Positions 24,503 through 33,533 of a DNA stretch of 64,000 nucleotides are shown here, piece after piece. Source of the DNA: CAVPOO01 sp963707015 (lineage in GTDB: Bacteria; Pseudomonadota; Gammaproteobacteria; Thiohalobacterales; Thiohalobacteraceae); assembly GCA_963707015.1 (NCBI GenBank), contig CAVPOO010000005.1, positions 19,094-83,093 on the forward strand, written 5' to 3'. The position numbers and the translations under genes are program-made. The notes beneath the pieces were generated by a model. The model had not been told where the DNA came from, ran no database searches, and worked only from the letters and a program-made list of their open reading frames with translations. How positions within the stretch are numbered: the stretch's first letter is position 1; each line of letters starts with the position of its first letter.

Positions 24503-25405
24503 ATGGCGCGATTTCTAAAGAACATATGCATCACGGGGTGCGGTTTCATATTGTCAATAGCCAGTGTCATGGCCGATGAAGTTCTGATGCCGTTCGTCCT
24601 GGCCAGTACCTCAAGCGGTGAGGTTGCATCCGTGACCTCGGAAGTCAAATCAAAACTGACCGGTGCCGGTTTTGAAGTTGTCGGTGAATATTCTCCTTAC
24701 GACGGGGCCCATATCGTGGTCGTGACCAACGATACCCTGAAGGACCATGCGGCCAAATCGGACTTTGGTGCTTATGGCGCCATTGCGCGTGTTTCAATCA
24801 CCAAAAACGGTGATGTCACCGAAGTTGCCTATACCAACCCGGAGTACATGGCCGCCGTCTACCGTATGGCAGTTGATATGGTAGATATTCGCAAGCAACT
24901 TGAGGGGGCGCTCGGTGCGGAGAAGGCTTTTGGCTCCGAGAAGAAACTGACTGCCGCGGATCTGCGAAAATATCACTACAAGTTCGCAATGCCCTATTTT
25001 GACGACCAGAGCGAACTGGCCAAGTATGGTAGCCACGCCGAGGCCGTGAAGGCAATCGAGGATTCTCTGGCTGCGGGCAAGGGTGCGACAGCCAAGGTCT
25101 ACCGTGTGGATATTCCGGGCAAGGACGAGACCATCTTCGGTGTGGCCCTAAATGGTAAAGATAGCGAAGACTGCAGCAGTGATCAGTACGTTATGGGAAA
25201 GATTGACAACAGTACCCCGCGGCATACAGCGCATCTGCCATATGAGATTGTCTTGGCAGGCGGCGTTCCTTATGCCTTGTCCGCAAAGTTCCGCATCGCA
25301 ATCAATTGGCCACATCTGTCAATGATGGGGGAAGGTTCGTTCATGAGTATTATGTGTTCGCCTGATGCCATCGAGAAGGCCCTGATCCAGGCATCCGGTG
25401 AATAG
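24503..25405 (+). CDS. secreted protein of unknown function (possibly DUF302-like)
   Basis: A 300-residue protein with a good ribosome site (GGGAGGGACAGGAA) and a signal peptide ending near VMADE. The N-terminal half (VTSEVKSKLTGAGFEVVGEY, then AHIVVVTNDTLKDHA) has the look of a DUF302-type alpha/beta fold that binds small ligands. The C-terminal half contains MPYFDDQSELAKYGSHAEAV and ends with hydrophobic strands (HLPYEIVLAGGVPYALSAKF). Two cysteines occur near the end. It is probably periplasmic and monocistronic. The DUF302 resemblance is a memory-based guess. Confidence 0.7.
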   Translation: MARFLKNICITGCGFILSIASVMADEVLMPFVLASTSSGEVASVTSEVKSKLTGAGFEVVGEYSPYDGAHIVVVTNDTLKDHAAKSDFGAYGAIARVSITKNGDVTEVAYTNPEYMAAVYRMAVDMVDIRKQLEGALGAEKAFGSEKKLTAADLRKYHYKFAMPYFDDQSELAKYGSHAEAVKAIEDSLAAGKGATAKVYRVDIPGKDETIFGVALNGKDSEDCSSDQYVMGKIDNSTPRHTAHLPYEIVLAGGVPYALSAKFRIAINWPHLSMMGEGSFMSIMCSPDAIEKALIQASGE

Positions 25406-25454
25406 CCCACGCAGACAGGACTTGCTGAACGCGCGCAGTTCTCTCATGATGAGG

Positions 25455-25487
25455 ACAAGGCCTTTGCAATTGTTGCAGGGGCCTTGT
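25455..25487 (+). terminator. hairpin downstream of the secreted protein gene
   Basis: acaaggcc...ggccttgt with an inner tgcaa/ttgca stem joined by two G-U wobble pairs: a 15-bp stem, about 50 bases after the stop. The following ctgcatgcatcctttc is only weakly T-rich. Confidence 0.5.
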
Positions 25488-25576
25488 CTGCATGCATCCT
25501 TTCACTCGCCATCCATGCCTCTCCTCGAACATTGAAAAACCGCACCAGGGAGACGGATCTTGCTAAGGCATTATAG

Positions 25577-25777
25577 TCAGAGAGAAATGGAGACGGATCT
25601 TATTTCAGGCGGTTGGTGAAGAAACGCGAGCAGCCCGAGCACGATATAACCTGCATTGTTGTGCAAATCGCTTTCCTCGTCACCGGTCAGATAAGCGAGA
25701 GTCAAAATAACTACCAGTGACCAGTGGAAGATACGCACGGCAATATCCCACACTCTCACTTTTTAATTGGTTGTCAT
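25577..25777 (-). pseudogene. cytochrome b561 N-terminal fragment
   Basis: From ATG 25777 the frame reads MTTN, a TAA stop, then KVRVWDIAVRIFHWSLVVIL and LAYLTGDEESDLHNNAGYIV, the N-terminal helix of b-type cytochromes of the b561/hydrogenase class, with a heme-ligand His in RIFHW. After GLLAF the similarity ends and the frame stops. About 45 of roughly 180 residues remain. The gene has both an early stop and loss of three helices. The 13-base direct repeat ggagacggatctt (25549 and 25590) beside it may mark the deletion or an inserted element. Confidence 0.65.
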
Positions 25778-26179
25778 GTCCGTAACCTCTCATCGCGAGG
25801 TTGATACCCCTGCGAGGCATGCTACCTGGCCAAGTTTGTCAGATTTTATCAAGCTTGGACTAGGGAACTCCTGATATACCTCATGACCGGAACGGGTCGT
25901 CTCGAGGCCTTCGCGCGCGGACCGCCCGGCCTGCTCGAAATAAAGAAAATAGCCGCTTCAGCAGAATCTGTCGGTCGCTGACACCGTGCGGCAACGCTTA
26001 CCCCAATACGTTAGCCACGGAACCCACAGAAGGGAGCATTAATAATTTTTCCATATATGGATTCCGTGGCCAACAACCAGGTCTTGATCTAAACGAAGCC
26101 ATCGGTGCGCAGAGGACACTCTGGCCGCCACCTCCGTATTCCGTATTCTGTATTCTGTGTCCTGTCTTCTGTGTTACGG

Positions 26180-26267
26180 TCAGTGGCTCGCCCGCACTGG
26201 CAAGGCTGGCAACACCTGCAAACAGCAGTGCGAGGATGCACTCTGGATGTCGAATCATGCTTCTCAT
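26180..26267 (-). pseudogene. signal-peptide remnant of a secreted protein
   Basis: ATG 26267 opens MRSMIRHPECILALLFAGVA and SLASAGEP, a good signal peptide. The sequence then runs into a simple repeat (gaatac/ggaatac units) and stops making sense. It may belong to the same lost redox operon as the b561 fragment. Identity unknown. Confidence 0.3.
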
Positions 26268-26466
26268 GTAACCGATCAACCGGAGCTGTAGTGAACGGGC
26301 CGGCACGATTAGCGCAACCTCGTCGAATCACAAAGTGCCTTACGGAATCCCCTGATACGTCCCTCGACAGCGGCTGATCAGGCGGCAACGGCGCATGAAT
26401 TTTCCTGATTACTGCAGCGGGTTTCCCGGGCTGGCAAGGGCCTTTCTTCTCCCTCTAATGGAATAC

Positions 26467-26508
26467 TTGACACACGCGCTCAGGTATATATAGTAGCGAT
26501 TACCTGAG
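26467..26508 (+). promoter_or_regulatory. sigma-70-like promoter with overlapping operator-like inverted repeat
   Basis: TTGACA at 26467-26472 and TATAGT at 26489-26494 are separated by 16 bases. The perfect inverted repeat ctcaggta (26479-26486) and tacctgag (26501-26508), 14 bases apart, brackets the -10 element. A dimeric repressor bound here would block transcription of the 42-codon gene that starts at 26586. Confidence 0.6.
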
Positions 26509-26585
26509 TGATTCCATCGGGTATTTGTTTGACTTCAGAGCGGCATCGATACACTGATATTTCAGTGGGTTAAGGAGTTAACCTG

Positions 26586-26714
26586 ATGAACAGATTCGTT
26601 AATTGGCTCGACGCCCTCAGCCAAAGGGCTTTCTCGAAACTCAAGTGGCTGCTATCGGTTTTGTCCGGTGCCTTGGCGGCATCGCTCGTGATGGTTCTGG
26701 AGGCTCAAGCCTGA
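26586..26714 (+). CDS. 42-residue small membrane protein
   Basis: A short frame with AAGGAG 9 bases before the ATG and a strong promoter upstream. The product begins MNRFVNWLDALSQRAFSKLK (amphipathic, basic), continues with a hydrophobic helix WLLSVLSGALAASLVMVLEA and ends QA. It may be a one-helix membrane peptide of the stress- or regulator-associated type, or a very short exported leader. I do not know the family. It is convergent with the hybrid kinase gene. Confidence 0.55.
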   Translation: MNRFVNWLDALSQRAFSKLKWLLSVLSGALAASLVMVLEAQA

Positions 26715-26811
26715 TAAGGCACTGGTTACGCCAGTCGGACGCCCGCACCGCTGGATTACGGCGCAAACTGCGAGTCTCACCGCCCTCTGCATCGATCAGG
26801 GAACCGCCGAT

Positions 26812-29655
26812 TCAGGAGCTGAGCCCAACGAGGCGGTCGCGGGCACCGCCTGCGCGCGGGAACCAGCGCGCCAGAACGTCGGCGAGGTCCTGCTGCAACA
26901 CCGGCTTGGCCAGAAAGTCGTCCATCCCTGCCGCCAGACAGCGTTTGCGCGTGCTCTCCACCGCCGAGGCGGTCAGGGCCACGACCGGCGTGTGTCGGCT
27001 CGCGCCCTCGAGTCGGCGCAGCTCGATCGTGACCTCGTAGCCATCCAGCCCGGGCATCTGGCAGTCCATCAGCACCAGGTCGTAGCGCTTGTCCGTCAGG
27101 GCCGCCAGGGCCGCGGGCCCGTCGTTTACGGCCTCTGGTTCATGGCCAAGGACCTCGAGCATGGCGCAGATGACTTCCCGGAGTACCGGATTGTCGTCCG
27201 CGACCAGGATATGTGCGCCCTCCCCTGGCCGCTTGATCAGCCGCGGGATGCGCTGCCGCGTTGTCGCTGGCTCGGCGAGTCCGGCCACGACACGGAGCGA
27301 CTCGACCAGCGCCGCGGCGCCCACGGGTTTGTTCAGCCAGAGCACCGGTCGGCCCAGCGCGGCGCGGGCTGTCTCACCTGGTGCGTTTGTTTCGCCGAGC
27401 ATGATGACCGCCAGCGGACCGATGTCGGCATCATCCCGGATGTGTCGCACGAGCGTGATCCCGTCCGTTCCCGGCATGACGGCGTCGATCAGCGCGACAT
27501 CGAAGGGCCTGCCCGCGCGCCTCGCGTCCTGCAGCCGGGCCAGGGCCCGCTCGGCGTCCTGCGCGGACTCGGTCACGCAGCCGGCCAGCCGGGCTGTGCG
27601 CGCGAGGAGACTGCGCGTCGTGTCGTTGTCGTCCACAACCAGCAGGTGTAAGCGGGCGAGTGCGGCGTCCTCCGCCGGTCCGATCCGCTCGCTCGCCCCA
27701 GTCTCGGCAAGCGGCAGGGAAAACCAGAACGTGCTGCCCGCGTCAGGGCGGCTCGTTACGCCGATCTCGCCGCCCATCTGTGTCACCAGCTGCTTTACGA
27801 TGGCCAGTCCAAGGCCGGTACCCCCGTGGTGGCGGTTGGTCGCATTGTCGACCTGCGCAAAGGATTCGAACAAACCCGTCAGCGCCTGTTCAGGAATGCC
27901 AATGCCGGTGTCCGTGATCTCAAAGCGGATGCCCGGGATTCCCTGGCTGCCGGCCTGGCTCTCGGCGAGCAGCACCACCTCCCCCCGGTCGGTGAACTTC
28001 ACGGCATTGCCGAGCAGATTGAGCAGGATCTGGCGCACGCGGTGCGGATCACCCTGCACCGTACGGGGCAGGTCGGGGGCGAGGTGGGAGGTCAGCTCGA
28101 GGCCCTTGTGATGGGCCGTGGCAGTCATGATGTCCAGAGTCGACTCGACCAGGGCGGGCAGGTCGAAATCGACCCGTTCCAGGGTGAGCTTGCCGGCCTT
28201 GATACGCGCGAAATCGAGAAGATCGTTGATCATATGCAACAGGCTCTCGCTCGACTCGTGCAGTGAGTCGGTGAAACGGCGCTGCTCCTGATTGAGCGGC
28301 GTACCGAGCAGCAGCTCGGCCATACCGAGAATCGCGTTCAGGGGCGTGCGGGTCTCGTGGCTGACCTTGGCCAGGAATTCATCCTTGGCACGATTCGCGG
28401 ACCTGGCCGCAACCAGCGCCCGACGCAGATGTTTCGTGCGCCGGGCTACCCGCCCTTCGAGCGCGCTGTTGGCGTCGGAGATGGTTCGGTTCGCGGCATC
28501 CAGTTTGGCGACATAGGCCTGGAGGGCCGCGTCCTTGCGCTGCAGGCTGGCGCTCATCGCGTTCAAGCCCTTCGCCACCCGTCCGAGCTCGTCATCCGAC
28601 CAGTTGGTGAGTTGAAAACCAAGCTCGCCGGAGGCAATGCGCTGGGTTGCCAGGGCCAGGCGTTGCACGCGCACCGACAATGACCTCCCGAGCAGGAAGG
28701 ACACGCACAGGGCCAGGAGCGCCGCGCCGAGCGCGAGGCCGAGCAGCATCTTCTGCCGGCTTTCCTCCTGGACGATGGTTTGCCGCTGGTCCTCCCGGAT
28801 GTCCGCGCTGAGGACGCGATTGAGCTCACTCAACGCAAGTTCGGTTTTCCCCCGGGCCTGGAGGAGCGTTTCCTCGAGGTCCATATCGAGGCGGCCGTTG
28901 TCGTCCGTTCGTTGCTGGCCGGCGTAGCTGCGCAGGGTGCTCTGATAATGCTCGAGTGCCTGCCGGACCCCGTTAAGGGCCACCGCGGCCGCCTGAATAT
29001 CCAGAGGTATGCGGATGCTGCGCAGCAGCTCGAGCGCCTGCTCCACGGGCAGAATCACCTCCTCCAATGCCACACGCTCGCGCGCCGCATAGCGATCCAG
29101 TGCGGATTCAGCCCCGTCCAGTGCCAGCCCGGCCTGCTCGAGCCGGAAGCTCAGCACATCGGGTCGCCCCGCCGCCCCCCCGGGTGCGCCAAGCGCCCCG
29201 AGTTGCCGGCGCAGCACCGCAAACTGCTGTGCGATTGCGCGCAGCGCCGCGGCAACGGTGTCCGAGGCGGGGTCGTTCGGTTCTTCCTCGAGATAATAGA
29301 GAAAGTACAGCCGCAGCCGGTGTGCGGGGGACGGTTCCGCCGCGAACCGCCGACGCTCCGTGTCGAGCGCTGCATCGACGGCGGCCAGACGCTTCGCCAG
29401 CGCCTGCAGGGCTGTCAATACCTCCTCCGGCGTTATCCGGTCGCGGCGCAGGTAAATGGCGAAGGTCCGGTCGGCGCCCATGAGCAGTTCGTTGATCCGC
29501 AAGAGCCGCTGCTGGATCGGTGTGTGCTCCTCGACGACGTGGCGCAGCGTGAGCACGACGTCCCTGCTGCGCTGATAGGCTACGAGGCAGACAAGTATGA
29601 CGATGAGCAACAGCAGCCCAAGCCCCAGGTTTCTGGTCGAGCGGTAGGAGATCAT
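26812..29655 (-). CDS. hybrid sensor histidine kinase with two receiver domains
   Basis: A 947-residue membrane kinase. From ATG 29655: membrane helix (about 10-28), a roughly 275-residue all-helical periplasmic sensor, second helix (about 304-322), HAMP, a short coil, then HisKA with the phosphorylated His in VSHETRTPL (about residue 433). The ATPase domain has the N box (ILLNLLGNAVKFTD), G1 (ITDTGIGIPE) and G2 (HHGGTGLGLAI). Two receivers follow, with acceptor Asp in ALIDAVMPG and LVLMDCQMPG and Lys in LNKP and LAKP. No Hpt domain or output regulator is nearby, so the phosphate must go to an unlinked protein. It overlaps the heme-domain gene stop by ATGA; the longer start at 29790 lies inside that gene. 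Confidence 0.85.
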   Translation of the reverse strand: MISYRSTRNLGLGLLLLIVILVCLVAYQRSRDVVLTLRHVVEEHTPIQQRLLRINELLMGADRTFAIYLRRDRITPEEVLTALQALAKRLAAVDAALDTERRRFAAEPSPAHRLRLYFLYYLEEEPNDPASDTVAAALRAIAQQFAVLRRQLGALGAPGGAAGRPDVLSFRLEQAGLALDGAESALDRYAARERVALEEVILPVEQALELLRSIRIPLDIQAAAVALNGVRQALEHYQSTLRSYAGQQRTDDNGRLDMDLEETLLQARGKTELALSELNRVLSADIREDQRQTIVQEESRQKMLLGLALGAALLALCVSFLLGRSLSVRVQRLALATQRIASGELGFQLTNWSDDELGRVAKGLNAMSASLQRKDAALQAYVAKLDAANRTISDANSALEGRVARRTKHLRRALVAARSANRAKDEFLAKVSHETRTPLNAILGMAELLLGTPLNQEQRRFTDSLHESSESLLHMINDLLDFARIKAGKLTLERVDFDLPALVESTLDIMTATAHHKGLELTSHLAPDLPRTVQGDPHRVRQILLNLLGNAVKFTDRGEVVLLAESQAGSQGIPGIRFEITDTGIGIPEQALTGLFESFAQVDNATNRHHGGTGLGLAIVKQLVTQMGGEIGVTSRPDAGSTFWFSLPLAETGASERIGPAEDAALARLHLLVVDDNDTTRSLLARTARLAGCVTESAQDAERALARLQDARRAGRPFDVALIDAVMPGTDGITLVRHIRDDADIGPLAVIMLGETNAPGETARAALGRPVLWLNKPVGAAALVESLRVVAGLAEPATTRQRIPRLIKRPGEGAHILVADDNPVLREVICAMLEVLGHEPEAVNDGPAALAALTDKRYDLVLMDCQMPGLDGYEVTIELRRLEGASRHTPVVALTASAVESTRKRCLAAGMDDFLAKPVLQQDLADVLARWFPRAGGARDRLVGLSS

Positions 29656-30536
29656 GGCTCTGGCGGGGAGCGCTCGAAGCTCAGCGTCAGGGCCTCGGCG
29701 GTATCTCCCATCCCGTACTCGGGTTGATCGACCGCGGGATCGCGCTGGCGGCCCGCGATTTCGTAGCGCGAGACGCCAAACAGATAGCACTTGCCGGGAT
29801 CAAACTGCACATCGTCAGCGTGCCCGGTCGCGAGCCTGCGCCCGAACTCAATGGTCCAGGTGCCCGCGTGCCAGCGCCCCCTGGCGCGGATATCGGCACG
29901 GCTGCCGGCAGGCTCGACGGGCCGATAACGCGGTACGGTGTCCCCTGCATAGTGGTCGTAAATCAGCAACTCATAGGCCGGGCTGCCCGCGTCACCGGGT
30001 CGAAACAGGTGGAACAGCTTGCCACTCCTGGAAAATACCCGTTTCGCCTGGGCGAGCGGCGTGATGCTGTAGACCTGCATCTTGTCGTCGGCATAGCCCG
30101 CAGGGTCGGTCCGGTATGCCTTCCAGAACCAGATGTCCGCCTTGTAGGGCCGATCCGCGGACAGGCTCAGATCCGCCGGCTGTGGCTCCATACTCCACTT
30201 GAACACGAACATGTCTTCCCGTTTGGGGCCCATGCGGTACCCCTGCTCCTCGGCATCCCACCGCATGGTCTTGTGCTCCCGGTTCTCGGTGGGATCCGGG
30301 TAAGTCACGAGAAAGAAAATGGCCTCGTCCGTGTACACGGCCTTCAGGGTGACCTTGATCTCAGCGACGGTGTCGATCGTGGTGATGCCTGCCGTACGCT
30401 GCCACAGGGCCTCATCGCCGATGCCATCGACGACGGGGGCCTCTTCGACTTTCACCGCAACCAGATCCCGGGAACCCGCCGGCGTACTCGTCCCGAGCAG
30501 TGCGGCCAGTACCAGTGTAACCCAGCGCCCGTCCAT
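29652..30536 (-). CDS. periplasmic ethylbenzene-dehydrogenase-type heme-domain protein
   Basis: A 294-residue exported protein (signal near MDGRWVTLVLAALLGTSTPA). It resembles the heme-b-binding gamma-subunit domain of ethylbenzene and dimethylsulfide dehydrogenases: VDGIGDEALWQRT at the start, IFFLVTYPDPTEN, MRWDAEEQGYRMGPKREDMF, then WTIEFGRRLATGHADDVQF near the end. In this family such domains bind a b-type heme through Met/Lys or His ligands. No molybdenum subunit is linked. The gene is translationally coupled to the hybrid kinase, pointing to a sensing rather than catalytic role. Confidence 0.75.
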   Translation of the reverse strand: MDGRWVTLVLAALLGTSTPAGSRDLVAVKVEEAPVVDGIGDEALWQRTAGITTIDTVAEIKVTLKAVYTDEAIFFLVTYPDPTENREHKTMRWDAEEQGYRMGPKREDMFVFKWSMEPQPADLSLSADRPYKADIWFWKAYRTDPAGYADDKMQVYSITPLAQAKRVFSRSGKLFHLFRPGDAGSPAYELLIYDHYAGDTVPRYRPVEPAGSRADIRARGRWHAGTWTIEFGRRLATGHADDVQFDPGKCYLFGVSRYEIAGRQRDPAVDQPEYGMGDTAEALTLSFERSPPEP

Positions 30537-30772
30537 CCTTGCCTCCTAGTAAGAACATAGATTCAGACGCGCCTGTTGTCGAGCTTGCGCAAGAACTTGC
30601 CCGCGATATTCCCGCAGTTGTTGATAATCGTGTGTTATTCAGGTGGACGCACCCGGTGCGCTTAATAAGTTGCCATGCTCAGACCCGCTGCCGAACGCCA
30701 ACCTCGACCGCAGTAAGGTGGTATTCTGAGAACCTATCACGTGTTGTTCTTGAATAGGATCCGGTCCCGAAC

Positions 30773-31546
30773 ATGATCGAACGACTGCAAATTGCTCGAA
30801 ACTGGCTTCCTCGTTATACAGGAATGCCGCTGGATAAGTTCGGCGATTACATTCTTCTGACCAACTTCCAATACTACCTCGCCAAGTTTGCCGAGAAGTT
30901 CGACTGTGACATCTACGGGGAAGGCAAGCCGATGCCGGCGGCCACGAACGATGCCGGTTTGAGTATGGTCAACTTTGGGCTTGGCTCGCCCAACGCCGCC
31001 ACCATCATGGATCTGCTCAGTGCGCGGGCACCCAAAGGTGTGCTTTTTATTGGCAAGTGCGGCGGTTTGAAGAAATCCAGTGAGATCGGGCACTTCATCC
31101 TGCCTATTGCAGCTATCCGGGGTGAGGGTACCAGCAACGATTACCTGCCGCCCGAAGTGCCGGCACTGCCATCTTTCAAGCTCCATAAATTCGTCTCCGA
31201 CAAGATCAGCGAGCACGGCTACGACTATCGTACCGGGGTGATCTATACCACCAACCGTCGCGTATGGGAGCACGACGAACGCTTCCTCGCCCGGCTTAAG
31301 GCGATGGCTTGTATGGGTATCGATATGGAGACGGCAACACTGTTCATCGCGGGCCACTTTAACGAAATCGCACGCGGTGCCCTCCTGCTGGTCTCCGATG
31401 TGCCCATTACACCGGACGGTGTAAAGACAGAAGAGCTGGATGTGCGGGTGACGGAACAATGGTCAGAGATTCATCTTCAGATCGGTATCGAGGCGATGAT
31501 GGAAATCGGTGAGCAAGGCGAGAAGATCAAACACTTCCGGTACTGA
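30773..31546 (+). CDS. amn: AMP nucleosidase (short form)
   Basis: A 257-residue nucleoside-phosphorylase-fold enzyme that hydrolyses AMP to adenine and ribose 5-phosphate. Visible are NFGLGSPNAATIMDLLSA, VLFIGKCGGLKKSSEIGHFI and the catalytic region MACMGIDMETATLFIAGHF with the Met-Glu pair that holds the ribose. It lacks the extra N-terminal domain of the roughly 480-residue enterobacterial enzyme, so it is the short form. It is divergent from the heme-domain gene and probably monocistronic. Confidence 0.85.
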   Translation: MIERLQIARNWLPRYTGMPLDKFGDYILLTNFQYYLAKFAEKFDCDIYGEGKPMPAATNDAGLSMVNFGLGSPNAATIMDLLSARAPKGVLFIGKCGGLKKSSEIGHFILPIAAIRGEGTSNDYLPPEVPALPSFKLHKFVSDKISEHGYDYRTGVIYTTNRRVWEHDERFLARLKAMACMGIDMETATLFIAGHFNEIARGALLLVSDVPITPDGVKTEELDVRVTEQWSEIHLQIGIEAMMEIGEQGEKIKHFRY

Positions 31547-31734
31547 CCGTGTCGTAGGTAAGCCGCGCTGGTTGGGAAAATGCGATCAGGGCAAGACGTT
31601 TCGGTTGTGGCACTTTCGGCTTCGCTCCCGTCATAAGAGCATTCTGCTCTGAACCCATTCCCCGGGAGACCCTGCTGGCTATATCGCGTAGTCTTCTCTC
31701 CCTACGCGTTCTCTGGATCACGAGGAGTCGAAAC

Positions 31735-32763
31735 ATGACTGAGATACTGATGCAATATGGCCTATTCCTGGCCAAGGCTGCCACCATGCTGATCGTTGTT
31801 TGGTTGTTAATCGTCCTGTTCACATCCTATTCGCGACGCGGCCGAAAGTTGGAAGTACTGGAAATCGAACATCTGAACACAAAGTACCGCGATATGGCAC
31901 TGGTGATCAAACAGGGAGTGCTTCCGAAGGATGAGTTCAAAAAAGCTGTGAAGGCGGAAAAGGCCCGTTTGAAGCTCGAGAAAAACCCATCCGAACGAAA
32001 GAGCAGAAAACGTGTATTTGTACTCAACTTTCATGGGGATCTCAAAGCCACGGCGGTTTCCTCCCTGCGCGAAGAGATCAGTGCGCTACTCAGTCTGGCA
32101 ACGCCGGAAGACGAGGTGCTGCTGCGACTGGAAAACGCCGGCGGACTGGTCCACGAGCACGGTCTGGCTGCATCACAGTTGCAGCGGATTCGGGACCGCA
32201 ACATCCCGTTGACGATCGCGGTCGACAAAGTGGCAGCCAGTGGGGGTTACATGATGGCCTGTGTGGGCAATCGAATTCTGGCCGCCCCTTTTGCCGTACT
32301 CGGTTCCATCGGCGTTTTGGCGCAGATTCCCAATTTCCACCGGCTGCTCGACCAGCACGGCATCGAGTTTGAGCAGATCAAGGCAGGTGAATTCAAACGA
32401 ACCATCACCCTGTTCGGCGAGAACACAGACAAGGAACGTGCCAAGATGCAGGAATCGCTGGATGACCTGCACACCCATTTCAAGGAGTTCGTCATGAGAT
32501 ATCGTCCCGGCATCGATGTTGCCCGCGTGGCTACTGGCGAGCACTGGCACGCGGTTGGCGCGCTTGGATTAGGGCTGATCGATGAGCTGTTGACCAGCGA
32601 TGATTACCTGCTGACGGCCAGCACGAATGCCGACCTCTATGAAATCACTTATACCGCGAAGAAGACTTTGCCAGAACGCCTGATCGGATCTTTTCAGTCC
32701 GCAATCGAAGAGGCGGTCACCACCCTCTGGCAACGCCTGATGCAAGTCCGTTTGTTGCCTTGA
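31735..32763 (+). CDS. sohB: SohB-type inner-membrane protease
   Basis: A 342-residue S49 (SppA/SohB) serine peptidase. An N-terminal membrane helix (about 10-30) is followed by a charged linker and the peptidase domain. The nucleophile Ser lies in VAASGGYMMACVGN and a general-base Lys is expected in FKRTITLFGENTDKER. GSIGVLAQIPNFHRLLDQHG is the typical S49 strand after the active site. GAGGAG precedes the ATG. A small inverted repeat, cgcgtag/ctacgcg at 31685-31708, lies in the leader. Role: cleavage of signal-peptide remnants or membrane protein quality control. Confidence 0.9.
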   Translation: MTEILMQYGLFLAKAATMLIVVWLLIVLFTSYSRRGRKLEVLEIEHLNTKYRDMALVIKQGVLPKDEFKKAVKAEKARLKLEKNPSERKSRKRVFVLNFHGDLKATAVSSLREEISALLSLATPEDEVLLRLENAGGLVHEHGLAASQLQRIRDRNIPLTIAVDKVAASGGYMMACVGNRILAAPFAVLGSIGVLAQIPNFHRLLDQHGIEFEQIKAGEFKRTITLFGENTDKERAKMQESLDDLHTHFKEFVMRYRPGIDVARVATGEHWHAVGALGLGLIDELLTSDDYLLTASTNADLYEITYTAKKTLPERLIGSFQSAIEEAVTTLWQRLMQVRLLP

Positions 32764-32916
32764 TCCGAATCCGTCCAGGCGACGACACGCACGAGACCCT
32801 GTGAAAGCGAAGCGGTGACCGCGTGTGTGGTCACCGTATTCCTGAACAACCCGGCATCCGTTACAACCATCCGTTCGGCAAGGCCAAGAGAGGATGACAA
32901 CGAGCCACCCCACGGG

Positions 32917-32943
32917 AAAAAGACGGGCCGGGGTCGGCCCGTC
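32917..32943 (-). terminator. rho-independent terminator of the Bae/Spy-like group
   Basis: Perfect 8-bp stem gacgggcc/ggcccgtc with a 6-base loop, followed on the minus strand by TTTTT. It begins 13 bases after the Spy-like stop codon, so it ends that transcript. Confidence 0.85.
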
Positions 32944-32955
32944 AACGGAGGGAGC

Positions 32956-33453
32956 TCAGTTCGATTTGTCCCGACAGGGTTTGTTAGAACGCAAAGTATC
33001 CAACTCGGCACGCTGCTCGGGCGTCAGCAAAGCGCGGATCTGTTGGCTTGTTTCCGCTCGTTTGAGAATCATTTCGGTCACGGCATTGCCCTGCGCCTCC
33101 GCCAGTTGCTGCACCTGCGCGGCGTCATAGGGTTCCGCGTTCATGGCCTCGCGCAGGGTCTTGCGTGCCTCCTTCATCGAGCGCATCTGCTGACGAGAAG
33201 CCTCACGCATGGGCTCCATGAGACCGCGTAGTTGCGCCTGCTGTTCCTCGCTCAGGTCGAGCTGCCATACTGCCCGGAACATCCCTGAAGGACGATGCAT
33301 GCCGAATTCCCCGCCCCGGTCCAGATGCCGTGCATGACGGCCATGGCCGTCCATGTCACAACCCATTGGGTGCCCGGATAGAGCGCTTGCAGAAACCAGA
33401 AGACCGACCAACACGGCAGTCGTTGAGCCAATAACCATCTTTCGCTTGTTCAT
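32956..33453 (-). CDS. Spy/CpxP-like periplasmic chaperone
   Basis: A 165-residue exported protein with signal peptide MNKRKMVIGSTTAVLVGLLV and SASALS. ATG 33453 has GGAGG upstream; the frame from 33636 overruns the next gene. The mature chain is His/Met-rich early (MGCDMDGHGRHARH), then all-helical with LTxxQ-type motifs: LDLSEEQQAQLRGLMEPMRE and LTPEQRAELDTL. Spy-family proteins bind unfolded envelope proteins as a cradle-shaped dimer. It lies downstream of BaeR, and spy is a classical BaeR target, which supports an envelope-stress role. The His/Met cluster could also bind metal. Confidence 0.8.
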   Translation of the reverse strand: MNKRKMVIGSTTAVLVGLLVSASALSGHPMGCDMDGHGRHARHLDRGGEFGMHRPSGMFRAVWQLDLSEEQQAQLRGLMEPMREASRQQMRSMKEARKTLREAMNAEPYDAAQVQQLAEAQGNAVTEMILKRAETSQQIRALLTPEQRAELDTLRSNKPCRDKSN

Positions 33454-33533
33454 CACTTTGACCTCCACTTCAGTTACTGAGTAGTTACCATAAGATATTG
33501 ATTGCAGGAACGTCGTTCGCCCAAGTGAAGCGC

